NCBI RefSeq assembly: GCF_022376445.1
Contig: NW_025955042.1
Coordinates: 1 to 64,000 of the forward strand
Reading direction: 5' to 3'
Source of the DNA: Fomitopsis serialis
Lineage: Eukaryota > Basidiomycota > Agaricomycetes > Polyporales > Fomitopsidaceae
DNA: 64,000 nt
The notes under the pieces were generated by a model. That model did no database searches. It was not told the origin of the DNA and saw only the letters and a program-made list of their open reading frames with translations. Position numbers and translations under genes: made by a program. Numbering within the stretch: position 1 is the first letter of the stretch; every line of letters starts with the position of its first letter. Of the stretch, positions 1-9,689 are shown piece by piece.

Positions 1-884
1 GGCGTTGCCTCTGTGTGGTTGTGGTCGCCATGCGCGTAGTGTTCCGTGTCGCGACGTCGGTGTGCTTGACAGAGCTGGTGTCAACCACTTGTAGTGGTCG
101 CTGTGTTGGCGCGATGGCTGGTACAGCGGCCCCTCATTGGTACGGCACTGATCACTCGGCCTCCCGAAGGGGCCAAAGCAACCGGCATATTCCATACGAG
201 GCTGTTCGTAGTGGGTGGATAGCGGACAGTATGGTGGAAAGTACGTCCACGGTTGCAACTGGTCGTTCAAAGGGCGTAAAGCCGAGACTTCGTACGAGAG
301 GTGGGTAACCAGTGAGTTGTATGTGAGACCATCTAGAATGAGAGAGGAATTTGCGCTGCTCGCGAATGTTCAAGTTGTAGCCGTCGCTCGAAGCCATGAA
401 CGTGAGGTAAGTAAACGAAGCTGCAAGACGCCCAGTCGTGCGGGCGCTTCCTGCTCGATCGTACGCCTCAGGCTCGCGGGCAAGAAACTCAGGCGGAGTC
501 GGAGCACTCTTGACATTCCCAAGAGTGTCCACGTAGCTCATAGTCATACAATATATGCGTCAAACTAGTGTACATCAATCCAACAACTCTAGGACAATCT
601 CCATCTTCGCAGAGCTCCCTGAAGCCCTGCGAGTTAGCACCACGACGGCTCGCGTCTCCGCCGGTAAGTACATTATCAGTCACCTCTCTTAATTCGGAAA
701 GCTTCTTCGCATTCTTCCTTGATCGTCGGAGACTGTCCAATCTGTGCCCCTGAATCAGTCAAGAGAAGTGAACCTGAGACGAGTGCGAGGCTGACCTGAT
801 ACTGACCGTCCTTCGCCGCGACATGCACCCACGACTCAAAGGCGGTCGTGGACCCCGATCGCAGGTAGTCTTCATACAACGCCA
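1..884. other. No supported gene; unrecognised open frames
   Basis: Open frames are present on both strands (for example minus 152-547, starting MTMSYVDTLGNVKSAPTPPE, and plus 215-568). None matches a family I recognise and none has a convincing exon-intron pattern. The segment lies directly downstream, in the minus direction, of the MED12 relic, so it may hold further decayed exons of that gene, but residue similarity fades near 885 and I could not follow it. Confidence 0.4.
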
Positions 885-2118
885 CCAGTGAAGTCACGCT
901 CCAAATTAAGAGGATGTCGAGCTTGCGCGCAAACCACGGGTGCGGGATCGAGGCGTCCTCGAGGAAGAAGACACTGATAATGTCCGAGTCAGTGCCCCCG
1001 GTCAATGAGTTCAGAAGCTGCAAATTCAATTCAGCTCTGCGCAATCTTCTGCACGAGTCCCGGCCTACCTTGATATCCGAAAGCGCTGAGGTGAGGCTTC
1101 CCACAAACGCGGGGAGGCAAGTGGCGGAATAGCATGGCCTCGCTTCGGCGCTTGACTCGTCTGCAAAGCCTTGAAGAGCTCTTGCAATTGGAGCGTTTGC
1201 TGGAGCGCCTGAGTGTTCTGTGGCGGAGTACCCTCGGCAGGCGCTATCGCGGTGGAGAGTATCTCGCCCAGTAGCTCCGAATGCAGCTGCCATACGCGGG
1301 GACCGACAAATGCGTCGGGAAGCGCGAGGAACGAATGCTAGCGATGCCGTCAGCTCACAAAATTAGAAGTCGGTCATACGGCGTCCAGAGGTCGGTCAGA
1401 TCTGGATTTCTTATGTCGGCATGCCCATTCCCTTGATTAGCAGCCATGACTCACCTCTTTGAGTCGGTTCAAGCCAGCGTCGATGAAATGATGCGTGAGA
1501 GCGCGGTTGATAAGCATACCGTCGATGTATTCGTCAGCCAGGCGCGCGACAAAGCCCAGCTGCGCGAGGTTGCACGTCCCCATCTGCTGCACGAGCCATG
1601 CCAGGAACGTGCGGTTAACAGCCAGGCCCTCCGCATAGAACGTGCGCAGGAGCTCCAAGCTGTCGTGTCCGTCGGAGGATCAGGGCCTGGAGTCCGACGT
1701 TTGAGCGGAGAGAACTGACCAGGAGCTGAGCGCTGAGCGCTGAAGCTGAAGCGCGAGATCCAACGCTCATGGGCTTGTGGATTAGCGAGCATGTTCCATC
1801 TTGATGTTCAGCCCGGGGCGGGGTGTAATTGGCATGGCGATGTCCGCGAGCAGATTCTTCATGTAGTTGGTGCCCACGTTAGCCCATTCGATGCTGTACT
1901 GGGACGGGTTGTACCCCATTTTGTTGCGCAGGCCTGCCTGGACGACGTATGATTTCCAATTGTGCTATCGCGGAGGAAGTGGTACTCACGGATTCGTTCC
2001 CTCCCTCCGAAGACACGGAGGAACCAGACTACCCGGAAAATGGCGACGTCGTAGGACTGCAGGAGATCGAGGAGGTCGTGGCCCTTCGCTCTGTGCGGCA
2101 CATTCTTACCGAGCTCAG
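885..2118 (-). pseudogene. MED12 (Mediator kinase-module subunit) fragment, broken
   Basis: Read on the minus strand, several frames give consecutive pieces of fungal MED12, the subunit that activates the CDK8 module of Mediator in the nucleus. In order: [20 protein letters not shown] (about 2090-2030), [20 protein letters not shown] then PRPGLNIK (about 1910-1810), LANPQAHERWISRFSF (about 1790), ELLRTFYAEGLAVNRTFLAW and LAQLGFVARLADEYIDGML (1655-1500), LPDAFVGPRVWQL (about 1310), and LLNSLTGGTDSDIISVFFLE (about 1010). Introns survive: a donor follows LNRLKE at about 1450, and there is a 51-nt intron before LLNSLTGG. The frame changes several times and stops intervene, so it cannot encode MED12. 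Only an internal part of a normally 1500+ residue protein is present. The 5' side joins directly to a 2-oxoglutarate dehydrogenase relic. Identification is from remembered motifs; broken state is direct. Confidence 0.75.
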
Positions 2119-2530
2119 GCTTGTATAATGCACTGCGCGTTGTTCGTAAAGTCGCCGAATTGCGCCTCCAGATGGTCAGCGCGTCGGGCAAGATGAGCGA
2201 GTGATTCAGCTCGAAGCCAAGCGTGCCAAACTTGGAGAGCGACGAGTTGCAGACAACGAAGTGTGCCTGGTCGGATCTGAGCGCGTTTTGTGGGGTGTAC
2301 TGTTACTCGTTCTGGAGACACGTACTACGTAGACTTCTCGAGGGCGAGAACGCTAAAGGGAAGTGCCTCAGCGGTTGCTCAGTTCACGGTCTTCCCCGAG
2401 TGTGCAGGATACGAGCGAGGTTGTAATGCGGCTTAAATCCTTCAGGGTGGAGATGGCCTTCCCGACGCACTCGTTCTTAGGAGCCGTGAAGATAAGGCCA
2501 GGCTGAGTTAGGATGTAGGAAACAGAAGAT
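2119..2530 (-). pseudogene. 2-oxoglutarate dehydrogenase E1 (OGDH) fragment, broken
   Basis: The minus strand reads as a C-terminal-half segment of the thiamine-diphosphate-dependent E1 subunit of the mitochondrial 2-oxoglutarate dehydrogenase complex (TCA cycle). Recognisable pieces in order are GFKPHYNLARILHTRG (about 2430), ATAEAL..LALEK (about 2370-2330), [45 protein letters not shown] (about 2180) and, one frame over, [15 protein letters not shown] (about 2160-2125). In functional E1 proteins the last two are continuous, so a single nucleotide has been lost after the TIW codons. In-frame stops also replace the tryptophan before ATAEAL and a residue after LALEK. The piece ends where MED12-like sequence begins (about 2119), in the same orientation, which makes a chimeric junction of two unrelated housekeeping genes. 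Confidence 0.8.
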
Positions 2531-2784
2531 GGGCATTCCGTACACTGCAGTGCGCTCGGCTATGTAGCTTCAAGTTTGGTCAGGATCGACCTGACGATTA
2601 GTACTATATACGAGTACATTGGTACTACGAGCAAATGCTCAAATAGGGTTGAGAGTCGTCGATTCCTCGCGTCGTCGGAGACAGGGTTCATTAAGTGTGT
2701 AGTGAGGTATCTGAGAGATCAAGAAAACGAAGGGAACGTGCGGGGCGCAGCCCGGACGGCTGCTCGGCTCAAAACCTCTGCCCA

Positions 2785-3020
2785 TATTGTAGGTTGAAGA
2801 CTTCGCACAGCGGGTGGAACGTAGACGAGAGGATATCATTACCAGGCTCGAGATGAGCCCTTTATATACCGTACAGTGGGTGGCTACCGAACAATAGCGA
2901 AACATATACAAAGCGCCGCTCGCAGTGGCAAGCGGTGCACATGCGAGGCTATGCATCGTGAAACAAAGCAAAGACGACTCACGGTGTAGGTTGCCTACGT
3001 GCTACGCACGTACTCCAACA
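2785..3020 (-). repeat. copia 3' LTR
   Basis: This is the left-hand copy of the 236-bp repeat; on the minus strand it begins TGTTGGAGTACG and ends CTACAATA. The extent is set by the flanking gccca duplication and by the primer site beginning exactly at the end of the other copy. The RNase H reading frame stops inside it at 2979. Confidence 0.9.
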
Positions 3021-3508
3021 CTCCCCCTCAACCAAGCCGCGAAGCAGCTCCCATACAGTCCGTAAGACGCCGAGCTGCGTCGTGAGTCCTTGATGACGAT
3101 CGCGAGCGAGTGCCTTCGTGAAGAGGTCGGCCGAGTTGATGTCCATAGGGCAGTACTGTAGCGAGACAGTGTCGGCCAGGATACACTCGCAGATGAAGTG
3201 ATGTCGAATGTCGATGTGCTTCGAGCGCGAGTGGTTGACATTGTCTTTGGACAATGCAATTGCCGACTGGTTGTCCGCGTTGATAGACGTCGGCCCGTCT
3301 TGCGTGAATGTAAGCTCGGCGAGCAGAGCGCGTAGCCAGATTGTATGCCGAGTTGCATACGAGATGGCCATGTACTCAGCTTCCATGGTCGAGGGAGCGA
3401 CTGTGGTCTGCTTCTTCGAGCTCCAGGCGACAATACCGTTGCCCACGAGAAAGGCGTAGCCCGAGATGGACCGCCTGTCGTCCGGGTTCGCGCCCCAGTC
3501 TGCAGTGG
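2979..3508 (-). pseudogene. copia RNase H domain (3' end of pol)
   Basis: The frame starts in copia sequence at ADWGANPDDRRSISGYAF and continues through the copia RNase H hallmarks GIVAWSSKKQTTVAPST, MEAEYMA, INADNQSAIAL and SKHIDIRHHFICE to a stop at 2979 inside the 3' LTR. It has lost its upstream RT: the codons before ADWG are MATE transporter sequence (see 3509-4504). In an uninterrupted element ADWG would follow the GYSD found at the end of the RT segment near 6690, so the two halves of pol fit together without visible loss at this junction. Confidence 0.85.
3021..3030 (-). promoter_or_regulatory. copia polypurine tract
   Basis: The minus strand reads TTGAGGGGGAG directly before the TGTTGG start of the 3' LTR, the expected position and composition for a plus-strand DNA primer. 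Confidence 0.7.
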
Positions 3509-4504
3509 CGACGTTTGTAGTGATCCAAGCTTCGTTCGCGCGATGAGCGGGCGAGAAGTATGTGAAGATTCCCAGGATGAGGAAGCAAAGAGAGAATGTC
3601 ACGGATATAGCAACCGGTGAACCCAGAAAGCCAAGGGACGTGTAGTGGACGAAGAAAACGTTGAGACCGATGTTTACAGGGGAAACCAGGATGAGGACGA
3701 CGGTCGAGGCACGCATAATTCCTGTAGCATCAATTGAGTCAGTGGTTGCCCAGTCACAGAGGCATCAGTACAGCAAGGCACCTTGGCATTGAAGATACTT
3801 TTTAAGGCTCTCGAAGCCGATGTATCCTGGTGCCCCAAGTATTAACACGGTCATAAATCGCTGCACGTCGCGACTCAGGTCCGGCTGTTGACCAAGTGAT
3901 AACAGGACGGGTTCTAGATTGGCCCACAAAAATCCGACGGGGATGAACAGAAGCCATAGAAGAACCAAGCAGCGCTGGAAATGAACAGACAGGGATTTCG
4001 GGTCTCCTCCGGCGAACGCTTGCGAACCAAGAGTGTCAAGAGCTGTGGTACCTCCTAGGGCGACGCACCATCCTGAAGTAACACATATTTTCATTTTTTA
4101 ACAGCGACCAATTGAGTATTCTCACCTATCGTGGCCAACATAAATGAGAACGCTGCCACGGAAAGCTCATGGGGCCCCAGACGTCCGACGATCAGGACCG
4201 ACACAGTTTGAATAGAATTCTGCAGCACGTATGATAAGGTCACTGAATTAAAAGGTTGCACTGAGTTCCCTTTGAAAACTGCAGAGGTGGAGTGCGCCTC
4301 ACCAGGTACCAAGTCGACCAACAATGACTTGAGAAGCGGTACGAGCCCTTCCCTTTCTACGGATAACGGCGGGCCGGCTTCCGGTTGCGTAAGCAGCGTC
4401 ACGGAGCTGTTCGAAACCGGTAGATCTGCGAAGGCATTCTGTAATCTCACTGGCAGGCCTACGCTGAGCAGAGGTTGCGTCTCGTCTGCGTTGGCGGAAG
4501 ACAT
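3509..4504 (-). pseudogene. 5' half of a MATE-family transporter gene (copy A), inside copia
   Basis: Reads as the N-terminal half of a fungal MATE (multidrug and toxin extrusion, ERC1-like) membrane antiporter. Exons: 4504-4126, 4072-3782 and 3721 to about 3509, with GT-AG introns of 53 and 60 nt. Motifs include [73 protein letters not shown] and LGFLGSPVAISV. Spliced, these run without a stop from an ATG at 4504 with an acidic N-terminus. The coding sequence is cut off after FSPAHRANEAW, where it passes into copia RNase H. The 5' flank (4505-5382) still separates it from the next MATE piece, as in a tandem array. Intact introns argue against capture of a spliced mRNA. As a half gene it cannot make a working transporter. 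Confidence 0.85.
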
Positions 4505-5382
4505 GAGCAGTATGGTATACAGCGCAAGACGAGATGGCTAGCGTCCATGCTCCGCCGTTTCCGGTGGTAACATAAATACCCTGGGGGCGCGCAGGAAACT
4601 CCGAGTAGACCGCTATCACAGCCTTGCATGGACTAGACCCAGCCCGCTGCCGCCGACATATCCGCACAGAACTGTGGATCACCGTCGCGTTGACAGGCAC
4701 GCTAAAAATTCTCAAAGGAACGCTCGCACGTCCTGAGAGCGATTGCTTGAGTCGACCAAGTTGGAGCACGCACTGGACGACTCGTATTCCCAAGAGTCCA
4801 TGCTGCTCTAGAAGCGCAATGTAGTGTAGTGTAGTGCTGATGATGGAAGGTCGAATTCGTGAGTTTAGTTCTAGAGGCGCACACCTTCCTTGTACGCGCC
4901 TAATCCGAGGCCAGCCATCTTCCGATCCGCGGGATTTGCGGAGTCTCTGCACCGCATGAGCTAAAAGTCGACGCAGACCGTACTTAGTAGCTCGGGGGTC
5001 TGCAGCTCAAGTCAGAACAGAGCGACGGGCGATTGAAGAGTCCAGACCGACTGAATAGCGGTACTCCGATACTCCTTTCAATTGTTGCACACCGAAAGTA
5101 GGAGACGCCCACATCCTCTGGGTCGAGTCATGACCAGAAACTTGAGAGCACTGATACTTTGGTTGATGAACTTGGCCACGTTTGCCGCTTTTCACCGGAC
5201 GCCAGCAACCTCGCGCTCGTGGATAGGCCGTCTTGACTGTAAGGCGTAAGATGAAAGGGATACATTTCGTGTTTATTATGTAGCTGCTACATCGGGGATC
5301 GTATCTGCGAAGCCAGGGACGCATAATTGTTAGCCAATAACATATGAGATGTTTGATATATGAGAAATTTCCGCCCGGGACG
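4505..5382. other. Spacer between the two MATE halves
   Basis: 878 bp between the stop of MATE copy B (5383) and the start of copy A (4504), both on the minus strand. No credible gene is seen. It presumably holds the terminator of B and the promoter of A from the original tandem arrangement. A short direct repeat (agtgtagtgtagtgtagtg) lies at about 4822-4840. Confidence 0.5.
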
Positions 5383-6686
5383 TTACAGCTCTTCGGCATC
5401 TTCGTGGAACTGGCGGCGCTTCGCTTCTTCTCGGTTGCGCTCGATGCTATACTGGATCTCTTTGTCCCAGTCGGTGCCTAACCAAACGACGGCGTACTCG
5501 CCGAGGCCGACGATAAACAACGCCACCACTTGGCCTAAAGGAGAAACGAGCCCATAAGCTCAATCAATTCAAATGAACGGAATTGGCATGTCATACCCAG
5601 CCAGAGTCCCTGCAAGCCCATGTGTGTCCGCTGGTGGAACGCCAGAGTGATTCCGAGGGGCAGGGCAAGGACGTAGTACGCCACGAGGTTGAACATGGCC
5701 CCAAGGTGCTGACGCCCTGGCAGACGAATAGCGTTAGGCTGGCGGCTTATTAATTGAGACGCGGACTGCTTATCTTGCCCCCGAAGGACGCCGCCACACG
5801 AACCCGCTAGACCATCCGCGATCTGCAGACGAAATCGTTTGAATAGGTCCCTGAAATCGGCGGATGACGTACCTGGAAGGAAGCCACGAAGGGCATAACC
5901 CTGCTCACGAGCGCCACCACGTCTGTATCGTCGCTGAACAGGAAACCGAAGACCTGCGGAACGGATGAGGCGGCAGATGACCGGGACATGGGAGAATGCG
6001 CTCACGTTCCGTGTCGCAATCATGACGGTCATGACGACACATCCCACGACGACGCTGAGGAACGCAGAGGCATGGCTCGCGCGTTTCGCACCCGCTGCGT
6101 CTCGTGCCCCGATCAGATTCCCGACTCGTGCGGAGGCAGCCACGCCTATTTCATCGTCAGCGCGATTGGACTAGAAGCGAGCGGGCGCAGATGCACGCGA
6201 CTGACCTATCCCGAACGGGATTGTGTTGAGGACTGGTCAGAGTGTCAATCGGGTGGGAGCAGCGCAGACGTAAAAGATAAACGGACTTTGGTCGGTGGTC
6301 ATGATCACAGACTGCGCGGCGAGCGATAGGGAACTGAGCCGCCCAGCCGCTAGTGCGACGATTTCAAACGCAGCCCTGCGGCAAGTCAATCGGACCAAGA
6401 TTCACGGCGAATCGCGATGCATCGATCGACTTGCCATTCTGTTCCTACCATAAAAATGCCGGGGATCGCGAGTTTGAGGAAGAAGGCACAGCTCTTGATG
6501 TCGAAGACGGTGGCGAGACGGATCCCGATCCAGGTCTGATTGCGGCGATGGGTGGGCGACAGGTATGTATAGAGACACAACAGGGAGAAACAGAGCCAGT
6601 AGGTGATGGATATAGCAACTGGTGATCCGAGCAAACCGAGCGGTGTGTAGTGGATGCAGTAGACGTTGAGCGCCAAGTCCGAGTAG
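5383..6686 (-). pseudogene. 3' half of a MATE-family transporter gene (copy B), inside copia
   Basis: C-terminal half of a MATE transporter, a paralogue of copy A. Inferred exons: about 6686-6435, 6375-6287, 6232-6206, 6145-6006, 5953-5873, 5822-5774, 5716-5597 and 5534-5383 (stop TAA). Spliced motifs include LGLLGSPVAISITYWL, LAIPGIFMVGTEW, AAFEIVALAAGRLSS, LAAQSVIMTTDQILNTIPFG, ASARVGNLIGA, YYVLALPLGITLAF and a charged tail ending EDAEEL. The first intron uses a GC-AG pair (donor gcaagt at 6434), a known minor class. The donor at 5773 reads ataagc where gtaagc is expected, so that splice is probably dead. The 5' end abuts copia RT (GYSD) and starts at about LALNV; copy A ends about 47 codons further along the same protein, so the two halves overlap. 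Confidence 0.85.
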
Positions 6687-8044
6687 CCCTCGAGGCGAAA
6701 GTTGCGGTAGAACACTTTGACGTTCAGATCGCTGCTCGATCCGCCGTACGTGATCGCAAAGTCTTGCGTACCCTTGAGGTACCGTAGGACATGTTTTGCG
6801 GCCTTCCAGTGGTCTTCGCTCGGTCGCGAGTTGTATTGCGAGAGCGTCTGGACGGCGTAGCTGATGTCCGGGCGTGTCCCGAGAGCCGCGTACATGAGAC
6901 TGCCGACGAGGGCCTGGTAAGGCTTGGTCTTCATGTCGGAAGTGTCCGCGTTGGCTGGCGTCTTCGCGAGCTTGACGTGCGTGTCGAGCGGGGTCGAAAC
7001 GGTCGAGCAGTCGGACATTGCGAATCGGTCGAGTACGGTCTGCACATACTGATGTTGTGATACCGTGAGGGTGCGTGCCGAGCGATCTCGAGTGATCTCG
7101 AGTGCTAAGAACTTGAAGTGCCGCATAGGCCCTTCGTCCTTGAGGTCGAACTTTGTGTCAAGTTCTTCCTTGAGTTCCTTCATATCTTCCTTTGAGTCTG
7201 CGAGAAATGCCATGTCGTCGACATGCACTCCTACGATGGCAAGGTGATCGTCCTTCGTGCGCCGGATGTAGACGCATGGGTCTGAGTGGAGTCGTGTAAA
7301 GCCAAGTGATAGGAGGGCGTCGTTCAACTTGATGTTCCAGACGCGCCCTGCCTGCTTCAGTCCGTAGTCGCGCCGAGCATGTACATACCTCGGCCGGTCC
7401 CGTCGTTGTATCCCTTCCATACCTGGGATCTGGCGGCCGGCCGGGATGTCGCGTAGCTCATAGACTTCGAGCTTCTTGAATTGGCCCATCTCGCGATCCA
7501 TTGCGGCCTTCCAGTAAGGCCAGTATTCGCTCTTCATGGCCTCTTCGACAGTGTGAGGTTCCGAGAGCATCTCGGTGCCAGAGAGCGTGAGTAAGCAGAG
7601 GTGGTGTGCGAGTTCAGCGTCGGCCTCAGTGTCGTCCTCGACAGTGGCCTTCGGAGGTCGCCTCGGAGCGCCGGTGTGCAGTTGCCGGTAGTCCGTCCGA
7701 GGTTTGTCAGCGAGTCTGGAGCTGGTCCTGGGTGATGCGATCTTGGCGTCGATCGGGGCGCTTGTTTTCGGCGTCTCCGGTCCCTCGGTCTTCTTCGCCA
7801 TCTCCCCCTGCTCCCCCTGCTCCGCAGCCGACTCGTCCTTACCACTCTCCCCCTCGAGTCGCGTAGGAGCTGACTCAATCATGTCCAATTCCTCGCCGTC
7901 ATCCGGCTCTCCCTCGACCTCGAAGATTAAGTTTCGCGACTTGCCCATTGCGCCGGTCCTCGGGTTGTAGAAACGCCAGGCCTTGCTGCCTTCGGCGACG
8001 CCGGTGAAGATCATTTCTTCCGATTTGGCGTCAAGCTTCGTGCA
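6687..8044 (-). pseudogene. copia reverse transcriptase segment with internal deletion
   Basis: The frame opens with the integrase-RT linker (KLDAKSEEMIFTGVAEGSKA, FYNPRTG) followed by an acidic, low-complexity stretch. The RT part keeps MDREMGQFKKLEVYEL, then jumps through an unrelated-looking stretch (about 7370-7440) to YGLKQAGRVWNIKLND. The intervening copia motifs (the VAQGF, FAPVAR and VKNAFL blocks, which hold one catalytic aspartate) are missing, roughly 100 codons. The remainder is good: VGVHVDDMAFLAD (catalytic DD), LGTRPDISYAVQTLSQY, HWKAAKHVLRYLKGTQDF. The frame leaves copia after GYSD and enters MATE copy B. Without the first half of the palm it cannot be an active RT. Confidence 0.85.
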
Positions 8045-8049
8045 CTTCT

Positions 8050-8282
8050 AGCCCTCCTCAATTAGAATTTATTGGGCCAATTTATTTGTTGCCACCACAG
8101 CTTGGCCGGCGACGGTCGTGAGGTTCGACGAGATCCGGATGATTGCGTTGCTCGGTGGCCGCGCGCGAGCTCGCGCGCATCTGGTAACCCTAGGATAGGA
8201 GTGAGTCGGACTTTGAAGTCAGAGCGCCCTCGCTCGCAGGAGGAGGACACGCACTTGCCTTACTAGTGCACTCACATCGTCC
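8050..8282 (+). other. 5' flank of the captured host gene
   Basis: Sequence between the copia junction (about 8050) and the first ATG of the captured gene. It is richer in A/T at the left (attagaatttattgggc) than the copia on either side and presumably includes promoter and leader of that gene. I cannot define a core promoter. Confidence 0.4.
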
Positions 8283-9660
8283 ATGCCGTTGTACGGTCAG
8301 GTGCCGTATGACGGTGGCCCTCAGCAGCCTCGCGCACAGCAAATCCCTGGGGGCCTTGCTCTACAGCGCAACCTGCCGGCTCCTCACCCATCTCGCAACT
8401 GGCTGCAGGCCCAGCCACCCGACCCTCACCGCGACGCGTTTCCATTCGCACCGAGGCCGACCTTCGAGCGCGTCCCAGACGTGCCGGATCTCAACGCGGG
8501 AAACGCGTTCGATTTCGGTGGCGCGAACGCGGGAAACGTCCCTGGCGCAAACGCGCTCAATTTCGACGGTGCGAACGCGTTCAACTTCGACGCTGCGGAC
8601 GCGCCCAACCTCGATGGTGCGAACGCGTTCCATCCCAATGGGGCCGCGAACGTGTTCAACTTCGATGCCGCGAACGTGCCCAACTTCGAGGCCGCGAACG
8701 TGTTCCATCCCAATGCCGCAAACATCCTCAACTTCGACCAGCGAGGTGTCTTCGACGCGCAGCCGCCAATGGACGCTGCTCGCTGGCCAGTCCCTGTGCC
8801 CGCAAACAACGCACGAGGCTCTGCAGGCGATCTTCGAGCCCCAAGTGTACGTCCCGAAAACGCGTTCGACTTCGCGCCGAAGCCGTCTCACAACGCTGTG
8901 CTACCCCCGGGCCATATCCGTCTACCCGCCCCGCCCATAGCAGCTCCCTACCGTCCAGGACCCATGCGAGATGTCCGAACGAACGGCTTCGCAGGACCAC
9001 GTCAGGATCCCGTACAGGCTGTTCAGCGAGAAGCAGGTATGTTCTTTCCCGTAGGACTTGTAATTCGCTGACATGGTGTGTAGGGCATCCTGCAAATCCT
9101 GTGCGTGAAGACCCTCCCGGGCCCCTTGTACCAGAGCGAGCACCAATGGTCCCGCCAGCAACTCCAGCAGCTGCGCGACGCGCTACACCGAAGAGCGCAT
9201 CGAGTTCGCGTGGATCTACTACCTCACAGCAAGCCCAGCCCAAGACGCCTGCGACACCGTCGAAAGCTACGGAGAGCACCAAGCGCGGTGGGAAGGCGAG
9301 CGGGAAACGTACGGCTAGTCAGACGCCAGCGTCTTCGAAGGCTAAGCAGCCCGCCAAGCGTGGCGGACTCGGAAGCAAGGGCGGGGAGGGGAACCGTCGT
9401 GAACACGGGACGTCAGATGAGGAGATCGCAGAGTTGTCGCAGGCTCAGCGCGAGGCAGCGGCGTTGAAGAAGGGTGACGCCGAGGCGGACGAGGATAGTA
9501 CTGACCTGGACGACGAGGACAGTGATGAGGAGGGTGCTGAGGGTGGAGGCGGCAAGAAGCGCGGGCTCTCGGAAGCGCAGAAGCACAAGGTGATCCAGTA
9601 CATCACAAGCCCTGAGGTCTGGCCAGAACATCGACCGCACATGAAGGCCAATGCGACACA
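8283..9660 (+). pseudogene. 5' part of an unidentified host gene inside copia, antisense to it
   Basis: Two exons, 8283-9036 and 9084-9660, are joined by a 47-nt GT-AG intron; a second donor (gtacgt at 9661) is followed within about 25 nt by copia integrase sequence, so the gene is cut in its second intron. Exon 1 encodes a low-complexity tract built on repeats such as NAFNFDAADAPN and NVFNFDAANVPN (about residues 75-160). Exon 2 encodes a Lys/Ala/Ser/Pro-rich basic segment, an acidic run (DADEDSTDLDDEDSDEEGAE) and then GLSEAQKHKVIQYITSPEVW, which looks like the start of a folded domain. I do not recognise the family. About 20 codons of integrase seem to be missing at the junction, so this is a replacement rather than a clean insertion. 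Low-complexity content and basic/acidic tracts suggest a nuclear protein, as inference only. Confidence 0.65.
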
Positions 9661-9689
9661 TGTACGTTCTCTCCTATTCTCGCTGCTTC

